Shown here in pieces: positions 1 through 10,046 of a stretch of 31,002 nucleotides of DNA. Within the stretch, counting starts at the first letter, position 1; every line of letters begins with the position of its first letter. Source of the stretch: Coemansia sp. RSA 1804 (taxonomy: Eukaryota > Kickxellomycota > Kickxellomycetes > Kickxellales > Kickxellaceae); contig JANBTH010000141.1 in assembly GCA_027578815.1 (NCBI GenBank), positions 1 through 31,002 of the forward strand. Reading direction: 5' to 3'. The notes beneath the pieces were generated by a model. The model did not search any database, was not told the origin of the DNA, and saw only the letters and a list, made by a program, of their open reading frames with translations. Both the position numbers and the translations under genes were made by a program.

Positions 1-107
1 ACCTGATAGTCTTCCAATGTACAAAAACCAGTCCCAATTTCGTTCCAATCGGGGCCCTCCTCGTGTTGATAGACTTTAACTCGCACTTGCGAATCAGGAG
101 TATCCAT
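1..107 (-). CDS. PSY2: PP4 regulatory subunit 3 (PSY2/SMEK family), N-terminal fragment
   Basis: The minus strand opens with an ATG at 107 and reads 35 codons to the window edge. The peptide contains RVKVYQHEEGPDWNEIGTG, which matches the opening of the WH1/PH-like domain of SMEK/PSY2/PP4R3 proteins (R-x-KVY...W-x-x-x-GTG). In that family the domain binds short proline-containing ligands and directs protein phosphatase 4 to substrates such as DNA-damage and chromosome proteins. Only the first beta strands are visible. The last readable bases on the minus strand are CAG|GT, so the exon could end at the window edge, but this cannot be settled here. The family call rests on a short but characteristic stretch; the gene name is inferred from the family. 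Confidence 0.8.
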   Translation of the reverse strand, partial: MDTPDSQVRVKVYQHEEGPDWNEIGTGFCTLEDYQ

Positions 108-707
108 TTTTCTGCCCTTGAACAAGCACCTCTACAAAGAGAGTCTGTGTGGGGTTTAAGAGAATAGTGACCACAAGGAGCGTCTTCTACGCGCAGCAAA
201 AACCAATGAATACTGTCTAGAAGACTATCGGTACGCAAGCGATTCAATAGAAACAAAAATCCGAAAGCAGAGTGCAGAAAAGAATGAAAAGAGACTCGAA
301 AGCTTTGGTTTGATTTAAATGAGTAAAAGAGAAGAGTAGAAATGCCGAATTTACTGGTTCAAAAGACGACAGTCAAAAAAACTGACCTGACTCGGAACAG
401 CATTAATTTTTGATTGCACAAATGTTGGCGTTTGGGGGGAAAAGTATTTGCACTGCGATATGCATGCCTCTTTTGGAGACGATAACAACACACACATTGA
501 AGTATTGAGATACAGGTAATACCCCAGTGGTGCACCTCTAACAGTAGCTGAATCTATAGTCCGTATAAAATATTGCTATTGCCGCTGTCGTTAAAATATT
601 GAAAAGGAAATTTCGACAAAATGCAAAAGACAAAAGATACGAATAAACCTAAAATAATGAGGTACTATGTACCGACTTTTATTTCAACAATTATAAGAAA
701 TGAAGGT
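108..707. other. Intergenic region, PSY2 promoter and secreted-gene 3' flank
   Basis: This 600-bp AT-rich stretch lies between the PSY2 start (transcribed to the left) and the 3' end of the secreted-protein gene. No convincing coding frame or RNA gene was seen. A small inverted repeat, GGTAC-TAT-GTACC, sits at 661-673. Confidence 0.6.
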
Positions 708-2656
708 CTACTCCCTGCGTGGATGGATAAGCGCAAACCCAACAGCCGCCTTGGGAATGGATTCGGTCTCGTACTCGTCCATTACACTATGTAATATCGC
801 ATCAATGCTTGATTCAAGCACATTCCTGTTTGAAGCATCCACAATATCGATGGTTTCCATAACACCCTCGCTTTCAACCAAAGAGGCTGGTGCTGATTCG
901 ACAGCCATGTTCAATGTAGTGTCAGCACTTTGTGCGGTAGGTAGCTCCTGCTGTTGCTGATGTGGATCTCCAAAGGGTGGAAATGGCAGAGGAGCGCTTT
1001 CCATGGTCATACCGAAAGTATCCATGGCCTCACTCGCAACATTGTCTTCCTCGACACTTGATTCGTCAGGTTCTGCTGTGTTTCTGGCAGCCTCGGATTG
1101 AGAAATCCTGGATTCTGCCTGGTTTATATCCGCAGCAACATTGGATGAGTCAACGAGGATCGGCGCAGAGCTGGGAATAAAGAAATCGATATTTCCGGCA
1201 TATTCATACAAGCTTGACGGCCCTGCTTCCTCACTGTTTTTCGTTGTGGAGACATTCTCTTTGGTTTTAGTTGCATCAAAGAGTGTATCATCCAGAATCC
1301 CTTTGTTTGATGATGAAGAGGCGCTACCATTAATAACATCAAGCATATCTGTACCCCACTCTTCATCTTCATTAGAGCTGTCTGAAATATGGTCTTCTAG
1401 ACTTGCTGTCTTTTCTGGTTTGGTAGGGGTATATGTTATCGGTATTGTCTGGCCACTAGACATCTCTGGCATTTCCATCTTATCCGAGGCTGGCGACAAA
1501 ACTGCCTCACTTGCCTCATCAGATCCGGAGCCAACTGAATCCGTGTTGCCAAATCCAAATCCAAATCCAATGATGCTTTCAACATTGCCGCCATTTCCGC
1601 TTTCCGCAGCGGAAGAGGAGATTTCACCAGCGGTAGGCTCAAGTCCGCTTACAGTACTCATGGGTCCTATCGATTCCGGAGAAATAGGTTGGGCAAGCTG
1701 TGATCCCGAGATAGCTGACGGTTCAGTTCCCTGGAAAGTGCCTGTAGCCGCAATGCTCATATATCCTAGTGTTGCAAAAAGTAATGGCAAAGGTCAATAA
1801 TCAGTTAGTTATTTGCATTTTAATAATGTTTTACGGTTAAAACTACAGTAGCAGTATGTTTTAGTAAGCATACTTGTAGTGCATGTGCAATCTTACCTGT
1901 TGACTGGCCAGCAATGAATCCGTCACTAACCAACTCTCCTATTGTCTGGTGAGTTACACTGTCTGCGGTATTACTAGCACTGTTGTATTTTTCAGCTGTT
2001 GGAGATGCTTCCAAAGAGCTAGTACTTTCCTGTGCTGATACTACAGACTGAAGCTGAGTTCCTTCTCCTGTCTCGGGAATGGGTTCTGGTGCGGAGATAT
2101 TTCCAGCGGTATTCTGTATGTCATCGGATTCTACCACAGTAAATTCGGCCAACTCGCTTAAAGAAAGCTTAAAAGTCTCTTGGGCAATTGACTCGCCTGG
2201 GAATATAATTTCTATTTGAGTGACGGGCAGTGCTTCGCCACCCTCAATATTGATTCCATTTATTTGGCTTAATGGTAATGGTGATGGTGAGGATTGTTGC
2301 TGTTGTTGAGGACTGTGTGGCGACTTTGGCGATTTTACCATCACTTCTAAATAATAACCAGGTCCAACAAGTGGAAGTGGAAGATCGAGTGGCTCCATCG
2401 TATCGGCGAGTTTTTCAAGAGCCTCGGCCACAATGTCCATAGCTACATTATATGGCGCCATATCAAAGTCGAAGAACGGGGTATAAGCACTACTTTCTGG
2501 CTGTGCCTCAATGGAATTCCCACCTTGTTTTGAAGGATTATTTTGAAAGACTGAGGCGTCGGCTTCTACACCAGATGCTACAGATACAGCAACATTGCTA
2601 GTTTGGCTTTGAGCAAGTGCTGTTGAAACCAAAAGATATAGCGAAAGGATCTTCAT
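708..2656 (-). CDS. Secreted Ser/Glu/Pro-rich protein, two exons, function unknown
   Basis: Exon 1 is 2656-1897 and exon 2 is 1765-708, joined across a 131-bp intron (1766-1896) with donor CAG|GTAAGA, branch-like CTAAC and acceptor CACTAG. The phase is kept (1+2), giving 605 residues. The ATG at 2656 was chosen because the open frame further upstream has no ATG. Residues 1-15 (MKILSLYLLVSTALA) form a clear signal peptide followed by QSQ. The rest is low-complexity, rich in Ser, Glu, Ala and Pro, with two Gln runs (SPQQQQQSS in exon 1, PHQQQQEL in exon 2) in similar proline-rich settings, which suggests an internal duplication. A GFGFGFG run in exon 2 is encoded by tandem AAATCC units on the plus strand. 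No catalytic domain, GPI tail or transmembrane segment was recognised. A cell-wall or extracellular role is a guess from composition only. Confidence 0.75.
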
Positions 2657-3622
2657 ATCTATATTGATTTCTGGTTGTAAATAGCTTTTAATATGCAAAA
2701 TAAGATGTGCTTGATTAGTAGCGCTTGGAGCTGTGGTATCTTGGGCACAAATATTAATAAATATATATTTGTTTTATTTTAATAGATATAATGAGTCAAA
2801 TGAATACAATAATGAAAAGAAAAAACTAGCTGTTTATTATCCTTTTTCGAGTCGTCAGTCAACAAAATGCTCTAGCAATGACTACACTTGTAGTTGTGCA
2901 TATACCGTATCAATTTTAACATGCCTGCAAGTAGTACGGGCATATCTTAAATTTGGTATCACTGCCGTAGAACAACTGCTTTAATATTCATTCTGCACGT
3001 CTGAATGCACGTGTTAAGAATGTAATCTCTATTTTTTATATTTATATGTATATTCCCATTTGTTTTTCGGCAAAAAATATAACGCAGTAGAATCTCAAGT
3101 GGCCAGCTAGTAATATAATATTACACACCTGTTTTTACTCTCCCTAACCTAATTATCAGTTATAGGCCTGTGTTGTGCCACAATTCAAAGACTTGGCCTA
3201 CTAAATAAATTATTGGGATTAATACTCCTTAACTTCTTTATTATTTTAAAAAGAAAAAGAAAGGAGTCTACTGCCACACCAAATGTTTTAGGGTAGAGCA
3301 GTACTATAATCTATTCTATGGATAGAAGATATCACATTAGCTATACAGAAAGAAAGCCTATATCTACGGATACTACTGCAGTGTGCATCATATAATAAAC
3401 CTTTACTTTTTCTATTCGCGACGTGCCATTCCACATAAAAAAATCCTTCAGCGCCCTATTGCGGGATATCTGCAATCGTCAAAAAAACTTTTGAAAACAG
3501 CCACAATAGACAAATGTCGCTATGGTTTAATGCTCATTTATGCAGAAAATAAAAAAACAAACAAACAGACCAGACATTACTGTCTGAAAACAGTCTCCAG
3601 CTTTGAATGCAAAAAGTTGCAG
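2657..3622. other. AT-rich intergenic region without a recognisable gene
   Basis: These 966 bp hold the promoter of the secreted-protein gene (to the left) and the 3' flank of CDC8. Short open frames here have no codon structure or family match. A perfect 6-bp inverted repeat CAGACA-TTAC-TGTCTG lies near 3573, about 35 bp past the 3' end of CDC8. No tRNA or repeat array was seen. Confidence 0.55.
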
Positions 3623-4252
3623 TTAAGACATCCATAGCTTTGAAATAGGCGCTGGATTTTCTTCTTGCTTTTTGATGGCCTTCATTGTAAGCGCTACAAC
3701 CTGGCGATGTATTTCATCTGGGCTCTTGACAGCGTCAACCACCGACCAAGTGCTGTCCATCATGGAAAAGAACTTTACTCTGACCTCAATCTGCATCTCA
3801 CGCTTTTCATATATCTCGTCGCCATATCCATCTCTTTTTGCAGCGTCATCCGGATGAATGTCTAAAAAGAAAACGCGATCGGGTGCAATAAGGCCAACGT
3901 CAGGTGCTTTACACCACTTTGTATTGAGACGTTTAGCTGCTGAAAAGGCAACGCCCGAAAAGGCATAGCGATCAACCACCAATGTCGTGCCACTCTCCAG
4001 ATCATCATGCATCTGATCCATCGCCTCCCAGCGGTTAGCAGAAAACAGAAGATGGATCGCCTCGTCGTTAAGCTTTGTCTTCTGCAACAAGTATCCATCG
4101 ATCATCTTGCCTATGGCGGTGGTGCGGTCAGGGAATTTCAGCAATTTTGACTTTATACCAGCGTCATTGAGCGCCTTTACAAGACGCGTGCTTTGTGTGG
4201 TCTTGCCACTGCGGTCACAACCCTCGAAAAGAATAAACAATCCGCGGGCCAT
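3623..4252 (-). CDS. CDC8: Thymidylate kinase (dTMP kinase)
   Basis: A complete 209-residue protein starting at ATG 4252; the open frame upstream begins only with a TTG. Thymidylate kinase phosphorylates dTMP to dTDP with ATP and is essential for DNA precursor supply. The P-loop is GCDRSGKT at residues 11-18. It is followed by the FPDR substrate-binding motif at 40-43 and the DRYAFSG motif at 94-100, whose Asp-Arg pair binds Mg-nucleotide and dTMP. The length matches yeast Cdc8 and human DTYMK. There are no introns. It is divergent from VPS26, with 274 bp between the two start codons. Every family hallmark is present, so it is probably functional. Confidence 0.95.
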   Translation of the reverse strand: MARGLFILFEGCDRSGKTTQSTRLVKALNDAGIKSKLLKFPDRTTAIGKMIDGYLLQKTKLNDEAIHLLFSANRWEAMDQMHDDLESGTTLVVDRYAFSGVAFSAAKRLNTKWCKAPDVGLIAPDRVFFLDIHPDDAAKRDGYGDEIYEKREMQIEVRVKFFSMMDSTWSVVDAVKSPDEIHRQVVALTMKAIKKQEENPAPISKLWMS

Positions 4253-4526
4253 TACACTTGTTGACACTTTCAATTTGGCTGTAAAAGCGAATATATTTAG
4301 ATAAAAAAAAGTAAGCTGGGTTAAATTGTAAAATATAAAGTTTCAGTAATTATTGAAGAAACAAAAAACAAAACAAAACAGAGAGAGGGAAAATATCTTT
4401 GTCATTCGTCTCATGACCAGCCCTCAACTTTTTTGTTTATTTTTTTTACAAAAATAATTGAAGCGCTTTAATCACTGTCTCTTTATTCTCTAAAACATTA
4501 CTTTTTCTAGCGTGCATCAGAGCAAC
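4253..4526. promoter_or_regulatory. Divergent promoter region of CDC8 and VPS26
   Basis: The 274 bp between two head-to-head start codons must carry both promoters. It contains A-rich and T-rich runs (AAACAAAACAAAACAGAGAG near 4365 and a poly-T stretch near 4430-4450). No consensus element such as a TATA box could be assigned with confidence. Confidence 0.5.
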
Positions 4527-5720
4527 ATGTCATTAGCGGTATGTATGTCACGACTTTAATCCAGCTTATGGACGAACATAACTTTGGTGTGAAGGCTAAT
4601 CGCTGCCATTTCTCTACACATATGGGCGGTTATTGAATCTGTTGTATTTGGTAGAGCATATTTGGGTTTGGACCAGTCGCAGATGTAACAGTTTCTCTAC
4701 ACGGCGAAAATGAGCGGCAGCAGATTGAGTACCGGGTAGGAAAGGACAAGCGCGAGAAAGCGCCGCTGTATTTTGATGGGGAGTCGGTGTCTGGAAAGGT
4801 AAGTGTTGCTTTGTCATCTGAACAGCACCGCTGCATCGCCAATTTCATTTACCCTTACTTTCAAAACAGGCTTGTTGACTATGTAACTCAGACCGTCTGC
4901 GAAGGCTTATGGTGTATAGGTTGTTGTGCGTGTGCACGAGGGCAAGCTCTTGGAGCACTATGGAATTAAAGTACAGTTCATAGGATGCATCGAGATGTTT
5001 TACGACCGCGGAAACCATTACGAATTTGTGTCTCTTGTACAGGAACTTGCAGCGCCGGGTGAGCTGACAAACACGGCCATGTACAATTTCGAGTTCAAAA
5101 ACGTCGAAAAGCAATACGAAAGCTACCAAGGAATCAACGTAAAGCTCCGGTACTTTGTTCAAGCAACAGTTTCAAAAAGAGTTGGTGCGATCACACAGTC
5201 CAAGGACATCTGGGTGTATTCGTACCGTATGCCTCCTGAGGCTAACAGCTCCATCAAGATGGACGTTGGCATAGAAGACTGCTTGCACATTGAGTTTGAA
5301 TACACCAAGTCCAGATACCACCTTAAGGATGTAATTGTGGGCAAGATCTATTTTCTATTGGTACGCATCAAAATTAAGCACATGGAACTGTCGATTATCC
5401 GTCGCGAGACAACAGGTGCAGTACCGAACCAGTACAATGAAAGCGAGACGATCACCAAATTTGAGATCATGGATGGAGCGCCATTGCGTGGCGAAACCAT
5501 CCCAATCCGCTTGTTCCTCGGTGGTTTTGATTTGACACCGACCTTCAAAGAGGTGAATAAGAAGTTCTCGACCAGGTACTATCTCAATCTTGTACTGATT
5601 GACGAAGAGAACAGACGATACTTTAAGCAGCAGGAAATCACGCTGTACCGTGACAACGAGGGCGAGAGAGAAGGACTGGAAGACAGTGGCTCGGAAACAG
5701 AGATCGCGATAACTGTATAG
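4527..5720 (+). CDS. VPS26: Retromer subunit VPS26, three exons
   Basis: Exons are 4527-4538 (12 nt, encoding MSLA), 4655-4798 and 4920-5720. Introns of 116 bp (GTATGT...TAG) and 121 bp (GTAAGT...TAG) are both phase 0. The product is 318 residues. VPS26 is the arrestin-fold subunit of the retromer cargo-recognition complex with VPS35 and VPS29, recycling receptors from endosomes to the Golgi. The frame carries FGFG near the N-terminus, YFDGESVSGK at the end of exon 2, and then the very conserved segments YDRGNHYEFVSLVQEL, SSIKMDVGIEDCLHIEFEY, YHLKDVIVGKIYFLLVRIKI and IPIRLFLGGFDLTPT. The first exon is unusually small but necessary: it supplies the ATG, and exon 2 joins in frame. The acidic tail (EGLEDSGSETE) is variable in the family. 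Confidence 0.96.
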
Positions 5721-5839
5721 AGACTATGCATTCTGGGACAATGCGGAACACATCTTGCAAATGATTTCTAAACGGTATTTATGCTTAAATAAATAATTAC
5801 GGAGTCTACAAGCGTACTACGCAGATTTAATGAACCCAG
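5721..5839. terminator. Convergent 3' ends of VPS26 and SHY1
   Basis: Only 119 bp separate the two stop codons, so the 3' untranslated regions must be short or overlap. A candidate polyadenylation signal for VPS26, TTAAATAAATAATTA, lies near 5785-5800. The assignment rests on the motif and position only. Confidence 0.45.
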
Positions 5840-6787
5840 TTAGGAGAATCGGCCGGCCTTGCTACGTAGTCGCTGGATCTTTGCCATAGCACTTTCGGGT
5901 TTGCGCAATGCGTAGAACAGCATGCCACTTGTGATAACGGCCAGCGTGTACCAGGTGATAAGGTATTGTAGGTGGTTATTCCTAATATCAACCTGGAACG
6001 GCACGCCTATAGGGATGCCGTTACCTGCATTCTGGATTGTCGTAGCAACGGAATCGGGCTGAATGACTTCCAGCAGAACTGGCTGTGTGTCCCCGTGTTT
6101 CGACATTACGTCTAAATCTATACTGAACCACTGGTTTTTTTCGGGAGACGGTTTTGGTGTAAAGCTGTTTTTGGCTGTTGCACGACGCACAAACGCAACA
6201 ATCGTCACAGGACCTGCTGGCTGCGACTGCGGACGAGCCCTAGGATCCGCCAGATCGCGACGGACCCAGCCGCGGTTGATCAAGATACGAGACCCATCCT
6301 CACGCACCAACGGTGTAACAACAATATAGCCAGGCTCACCCTCTAACGACCGCGGACCAACAAGCATTTCTTTGCTGTGGTCAAAACCCCCATGAACAAT
6401 CACCCGTCGATACTCGTTCTGCTCTATCTCGTCGCTTGTGGCACGCAGCGGAAGCGCAATGGGGCGGCGATGCATCCTATCGTTAACTTCGTCAAGAAGT
6501 GCCAATTTCCATTTTAGACGTTGGACCTGCCATGTGCCCAGACCAAAGGCTATAAGAGGCACTGAGCACATCAAAATCGTCTTCCACGAGAAGAGACGGC
6601 TTTTCCATTCGGCATGGGATACGGAATCGTCAGCGTCAAGTCTTTGCGAATACGATCTTAATGACCGTGTGCGAACTTGGCAGCGCTGTTTCGAAAGCAA
6701 ATTGGTTGCTGGTGAGTGGAGCTGCGGTGGTTGTCTGAAGACAGTCCGAAAAAGGCCCAGGTTTGCAGCAGCTCGTGCACCGCACAT
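5840..6787 (-). CDS. SHY1: Cytochrome c oxidase assembly protein SURF1/SHY1
   Basis: An intronless 315-residue protein of the SURF1 family. SURF1/Shy1 sits in the mitochondrial inner membrane and helps insert heme a and assemble the COX1 module of complex IV. The N-terminal 60 residues are Arg/Ser/Gln-rich and nearly free of acidic residues, as expected for a mitochondrial presequence. Membrane segment 1 spans about residues 69-86 and runs into the family signature FGLGTWQVQRLKWK. The central domain carries ILINRGWVRRD. The C-terminus has NNHLQYLITWY followed by a second membrane helix (about 275-294). Both signatures and both helices are intact. It converges with VPS26 and lies downstream of DPH5 on the same strand. 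Confidence 0.95.
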   Translation of the reverse strand: MCGARAAANLGLFRTVFRQPPQLHSPATNLLSKQRCQVRTRSLRSYSQRLDADDSVSHAEWKSRLFSWKTILMCSVPLIAFGLGTWQVQRLKWKLALLDEVNDRMHRRPIALPLRATSDEIEQNEYRRVIVHGGFDHSKEMLVGPRSLEGEPGYIVVTPLVREDGSRILINRGWVRRDLADPRARPQSQPAGPVTIVAFVRRATAKNSFTPKPSPEKNQWFSIDLDVMSKHGDTQPVLLEVIQPDSVATTIQNAGNGIPIGVPFQVDIRNNHLQYLITWYTLAVITSGMLFYALRKPESAMAKIQRLRSKAGRFS

Positions 6788-7091
6788 TCTTCAGAGCGAT
6801 CTTTAAACCGACAGAAATGCCAACAACAGTATTGTTTGTATATTACCCCCTCGATTCAAAAGAAACTACCTGAAAAAAGTTGATTATAGAGTGTAAAGAA
6901 AACAGAAACTAGAACAAACCAAAACCACAGTTGCCAACAAACACACTTGCAATAAAAAACAACACCGATTGATTGGCAACTTTATATATTGCACAAATAT
7001 TGGCGTTTAAAAAAGAAAAATTATTTACGCACCTACTGTAACTGTAGATTCCCTCTATCGAATCTATTCGCACAAAACACACACACTGCAA
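6788..7091. other. Intergenic region between DPH5 and SHY1
   Basis: This 304-bp AT-rich stretch combines the DPH5 3' flank and the SHY1 promoter. No additional gene or RNA was recognised. Confidence 0.55.
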
Positions 7092-7949
7092 CTACTTGTC
7101 GATGTTGTAGTCGTGCTTCAAAACAAAGTTGAGACGCTCCAAATCGACAGCGTTTTCGCGCAAGATCTCTGCCTCGAGCAGATGAAGGCGGTGGCCAACG
7201 AGGACCAGCGAGTGAAGCGGTGCTCCAAAGTCAACGCCAACCAGCTGCTCAAGCGTGCCAGCCTTGATAATCTGGTCGTTCGATCCAACCCGCGAAACAC
7301 CCACCGCAAGCGTGTCAGCAGTGTATGCCTTTTCGCCGCGCTTTGTCTCGACCTCCAGCAGCTGTTCCACTGCCTGATTGACGGTCATGTAACGCGGAGG
7401 CTCGTAGATGGGACGGTTGCGCATCAGATTCTCTATGCTCTGCTCTCTGACTTTGATGTCAAGAAGACAAAGCGTGTGGAGTCCAAGCGTGGTGTTTTCC
7501 TTGATACGATCGTAGAAGCTATCTGGGCGCCATGTCTCTGTAAAGAAAACCACAGAGATGGTCTGTCCAAAGCTGTACAACTGGAGGCCTGTGGCCCCAA
7601 CAGCATTCATGATGCTTGCATTGTGAACCACTTTTACTTTGATTCCCAGCTCATGCGCACGGATAACAAGATCCGTGTGTGTCGTTGCGCCAAACGGATC
7701 GCCCACAACAAGGAATGATACATCGACCTTGTCTGCATCCTTGAGGATATCGTCGCTTTGTGACTCGACGGTCTCGCGGTGTGCCACAATGACTTTCTTG
7801 CCGTAAAACTCCTCAAGTTTTTCCTTATTAACCATCAGAATGCTAGTGTAGCTTTCCAGATACACCCTTTCCGACCCCTTGACCGCCTCAAGGCCCTTGA
7901 CAGTAATATCGCGTTCATCGCCCAGTCCCAGCCCGATAACATATAGCAT
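7092..7949 (-). CDS. DPH5: Diphthine methyl ester synthase
   Basis: A complete intronless 285-residue protein beginning MLYVIGLGLGDERDIT, the characteristic opening of DPH5/CbiF-type SAM-dependent methyltransferases. DPH5 methylates the modified histidine of translation elongation factor 2 in the second step of diphthamide synthesis. Other visible family segments are YLESYTSIL, the FLVVGDPFGATTHTDL loop (glycine-rich, SAM pocket), VHNASIMNAVGATGLQLY, and the C-terminal VGHRLHLLEAEILRE. Length and all major motifs match eukaryotic DPH5. It is divergently arranged with TRM1, another translation-related methyltransferase. Confidence 0.96.
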   Translation of the reverse strand: MLYVIGLGLGDERDITVKGLEAVKGSERVYLESYTSILMVNKEKLEEFYGKKVIVAHRETVESQSDDILKDADKVDVSFLVVGDPFGATTHTDLVIRAHELGIKVKVVHNASIMNAVGATGLQLYSFGQTISVVFFTETWRPDSFYDRIKENTTLGLHTLCLLDIKVREQSIENLMRNRPIYEPPRYMTVNQAVEQLLEVETKRGEKAYTADTLAVGVSRVGSNDQIIKAGTLEQLVGVDFGAPLHSLVLVGHRLHLLEAEILRENAVDLERLNFVLKHDYNIDK

Positions 7950-8395
7950 TTTTCTAGAGAAGCCCCTGGTGTCCGGTGTTGACCAAATATGCTGTGTTTA
8001 TAGATATCAAGAGAATAAGAGCGTTGGAAGTGGAAAGTAAGAAAGCAAGAGACGAACCCACACTACGATACTAAAAAAGCGAAATCACTCACAATTTGTG
8101 ATCCGCAGATCAAGATATGTTTTTTTAAAAAAAAAAAGGTGCAACAGAGCTGAAAAAGCTTTTAAGATCAAAAAAACAGATGAATCAAAAATTTTGCCAA
8201 AGCTTACTCAAAAGATTCAAAGTTGTAAAAGTTAACAGCACTTGTTTCGTTTTTACTTTTCTCTCTATCATCTCTCCTCTTCTCGCTTGCATACCTGGTT
8301 CTTTGTCTTTGTTTTGCCGCTTGATCATTTCACGTCTTCTAAGCCATCCTATATACACCAATTTAACAGGAAGAGCGCTTTTCTTTGCACTTAAC
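7950..8395. promoter_or_regulatory. Divergent promoter region of DPH5 and TRM1
   Basis: These 446 bp separate the DPH5 start from the preferred TRM1 start. A poly-A run lies near 8128-8138 and a pyrimidine-rich block (TTTCTCTCTATCATCTCTCC) near 8260-8280, as is common just upstream of transcription starts in fungi. Bases 8180-8395 are also open in frame with TRM1 from an upstream ATG at 8180 (see the TRM1 entry). Confidence 0.5.
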
Positions 8396-9907
8396 ATGGA
8401 TGTGGATAATACTCCAGCCTACGACGTCAATGACTACAGTAAAATAAAGGAAGGCAAGGCTACCATCCTGTTTCCAAAGAACAACGAGGTGTTCTACAAC
8501 CCAGTTCAGGAGTTTAACCGCGACATGTCCATAGCAGCAATCAAGACGTGGCGCGACATAGCAATTGAGGATAGAATGGAGCGCTTTGAGAAATCCACAA
8601 ATCCAAATAAGACTGCCCCTAAAAAAATCTTTACCATACTGGAGGCGCTTGCCGCATCTGGATTGCGTTCTGTGCGATACGCGATGGAGATCGAAGATAT
8701 CGACCATATCGTGGTTAACGATTTGCTGGAGAGTGCCGTCGAGTCAATAAAGCGCAATGCGCATTTCAATGGCGTCAGTCAAAGCCTGATGCGAGCCAAC
8801 CTGGGCGATGCTATCTCTGTCATGTACAGCTATCGCGACAAGGAACGGTTTGACGTTGTTGATTTGGATCCGTATGGCACAGCCGCTCCATTTATTGACG
8901 GTGCTATACACGCAGTGAAGAAGGGCGGGCTTATCTGCGTTACCTGTACTGATCTTGCTATTCTCGCTAGCAACAATCACCCAGAGACGTGCTTTGCAAA
9001 GTATGGTGGTAACCCACTCAAAGCCGAATTTTGCCATGAGCTTGCGCTTCGCCTGGTAATACACAGCCTGCAGCAGGCTGCCAGTCGCCAGAGACGATAC
9101 ATTGAGCCTCTTCTCTCCTGCAGTATTGATTTCTATGTGCGTATCTTTGTCCGTGTACACGATAAGCCTCTGTTGACCAAGACCGTGTCCAGCCAGACTG
9201 GTGTTGTTTACCATTGCAAACACTGCGGATCCTTTTCCAACCAAAGGTTTGGCTCGATTGAAGTGGGCAAGAACCAAAACCACAAGTACCACATTGCTGA
9301 TGCTCCTATAGTCGACCAAAAGTGCACAAACTGCAGTTCTAAACAGGAGATTGGTGGGCCGTGTTGGTTGGGTCCTCTTCACAACAAGGATTTTGTCCAG
9401 CGCATGTATGACGGTGTTTGCAAGGCTGACAAATCGATATATGGCACACACGCTCGCATGAAGGGCATGCTCAAGGTGATTCTTGAGGAGCTAAACGATG
9501 TCCCCTTCCATTACGAACTTTCTGAGATATGCTCAGCCGTTCGTGCACCGTGTCCGCCGCTGGTAAAGTTCAATTCGGCGCTTCTCAACGCGGGCTATCG
9601 AGTATCTGGATCACACACCTGCCAAAGCTCAATCAAGACGGACGCGCCGTCGCAGGTTGTGTGGGACGTTATGCGTATGTTGGTGAAGGAGACTGGCCGC
9701 TCTCCAAAGATCGTCGAAGGGTCGCCTGCCGATGTAATTCTTTCCAGAAACATACAGACAGATGTGTCCTTTTCGCATCACAAGGATGCTAACCCTGAGT
9801 CACGGCGCGTCAAGCTGGTGCGCTATCAAGTCAACCCCGAAAAGTTCTGGGGGCCCAAAGCACGCCACACAGAGGCCCCAAAGGCTAAAAAACAGAAACT
9901 ACAATGA
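8396..9907 (+). CDS. TRM1: tRNA (guanine26-N2)-dimethyltransferase
   Basis: A 503-residue enzyme that dimethylates G26 at the hinge of many cytosolic and mitochondrial tRNAs. From ATG 8396 the sequence passes through KIKEGKATILFPKNNEVFYNP (family N-terminal motif), the SAM-binding region EALAASGLRSVRYA (83-96), and the catalytic DLDPYGTAAPF (DPYG at 158-161). A zinc site follows (C274, C277, C310, C313), then the C-terminal Trm1 domain ending NPEKFWGPKARHTE and a basic tail (KAKKQKLQ) that could serve nuclear import. I chose ATG 8396 because homology begins just after it. An in-frame ATG at 8180 would add 72 residues that start basic (MNQKFCQSLLKRFKVVK) and then turn hydrophobic. Yeast Trm1 is known to use two starts for mitochondrial and nuclear forms, so a long isoform is possible. 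Confidence 0.95.
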   Translation: MDVDNTPAYDVNDYSKIKEGKATILFPKNNEVFYNPVQEFNRDMSIAAIKTWRDIAIEDRMERFEKSTNPNKTAPKKIFTILEALAASGLRSVRYAMEIEDIDHIVVNDLLESAVESIKRNAHFNGVSQSLMRANLGDAISVMYSYRDKERFDVVDLDPYGTAAPFIDGAIHAVKKGGLICVTCTDLAILASNNHPETCFAKYGGNPLKAEFCHELALRLVIHSLQQAASRQRRYIEPLLSCSIDFYVRIFVRVHDKPLLTKTVSSQTGVVYHCKHCGSFSNQRFGSIEVGKNQNHKYHIADAPIVDQKCTNCSSKQEIGGPCWLGPLHNKDFVQRMYDGVCKADKSIYGTHARMKGMLKVILEELNDVPFHYELSEICSAVRAPCPPLVKFNSALLNAGYRVSGSHTCQSSIKTDAPSQVVWDVMRMLVKETGRSPKIVEGSPADVILSRNIQTDVSFSHHKDANPESRRVKLVRYQVNPEKFWGPKARHTEAPKAKKQKLQ

Positions 9908-10046
9908 ATCACGTGATGTTTTCTTGGAATAGTTTTTCAAATTGCTTTATTTAACTTTGAGCTGAATAGAAATGAGAAATGGAATCTTTTCTTCTTTGCT
10001 AATTCTTTTCTCTTCCCTCATACTTTAGAATTCCTAGTTGTTAGTC

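Noticed and set aside
1141..1800. 219-codon plus-strand frame opposite the secreted protein
   Set aside because: The minus frame has a signal peptide, an in-phase intron and the right 3' end; the plus frame has no motif.
7113..7718. 201-codon plus-strand frame inside DPH5
   Set aside because: It is antisense to a complete, conserved DPH5.
8744..9451. 235-codon minus-strand frame inside TRM1
   Set aside because: It is antisense to strongly conserved TRM1 coding sequence and has no family features.
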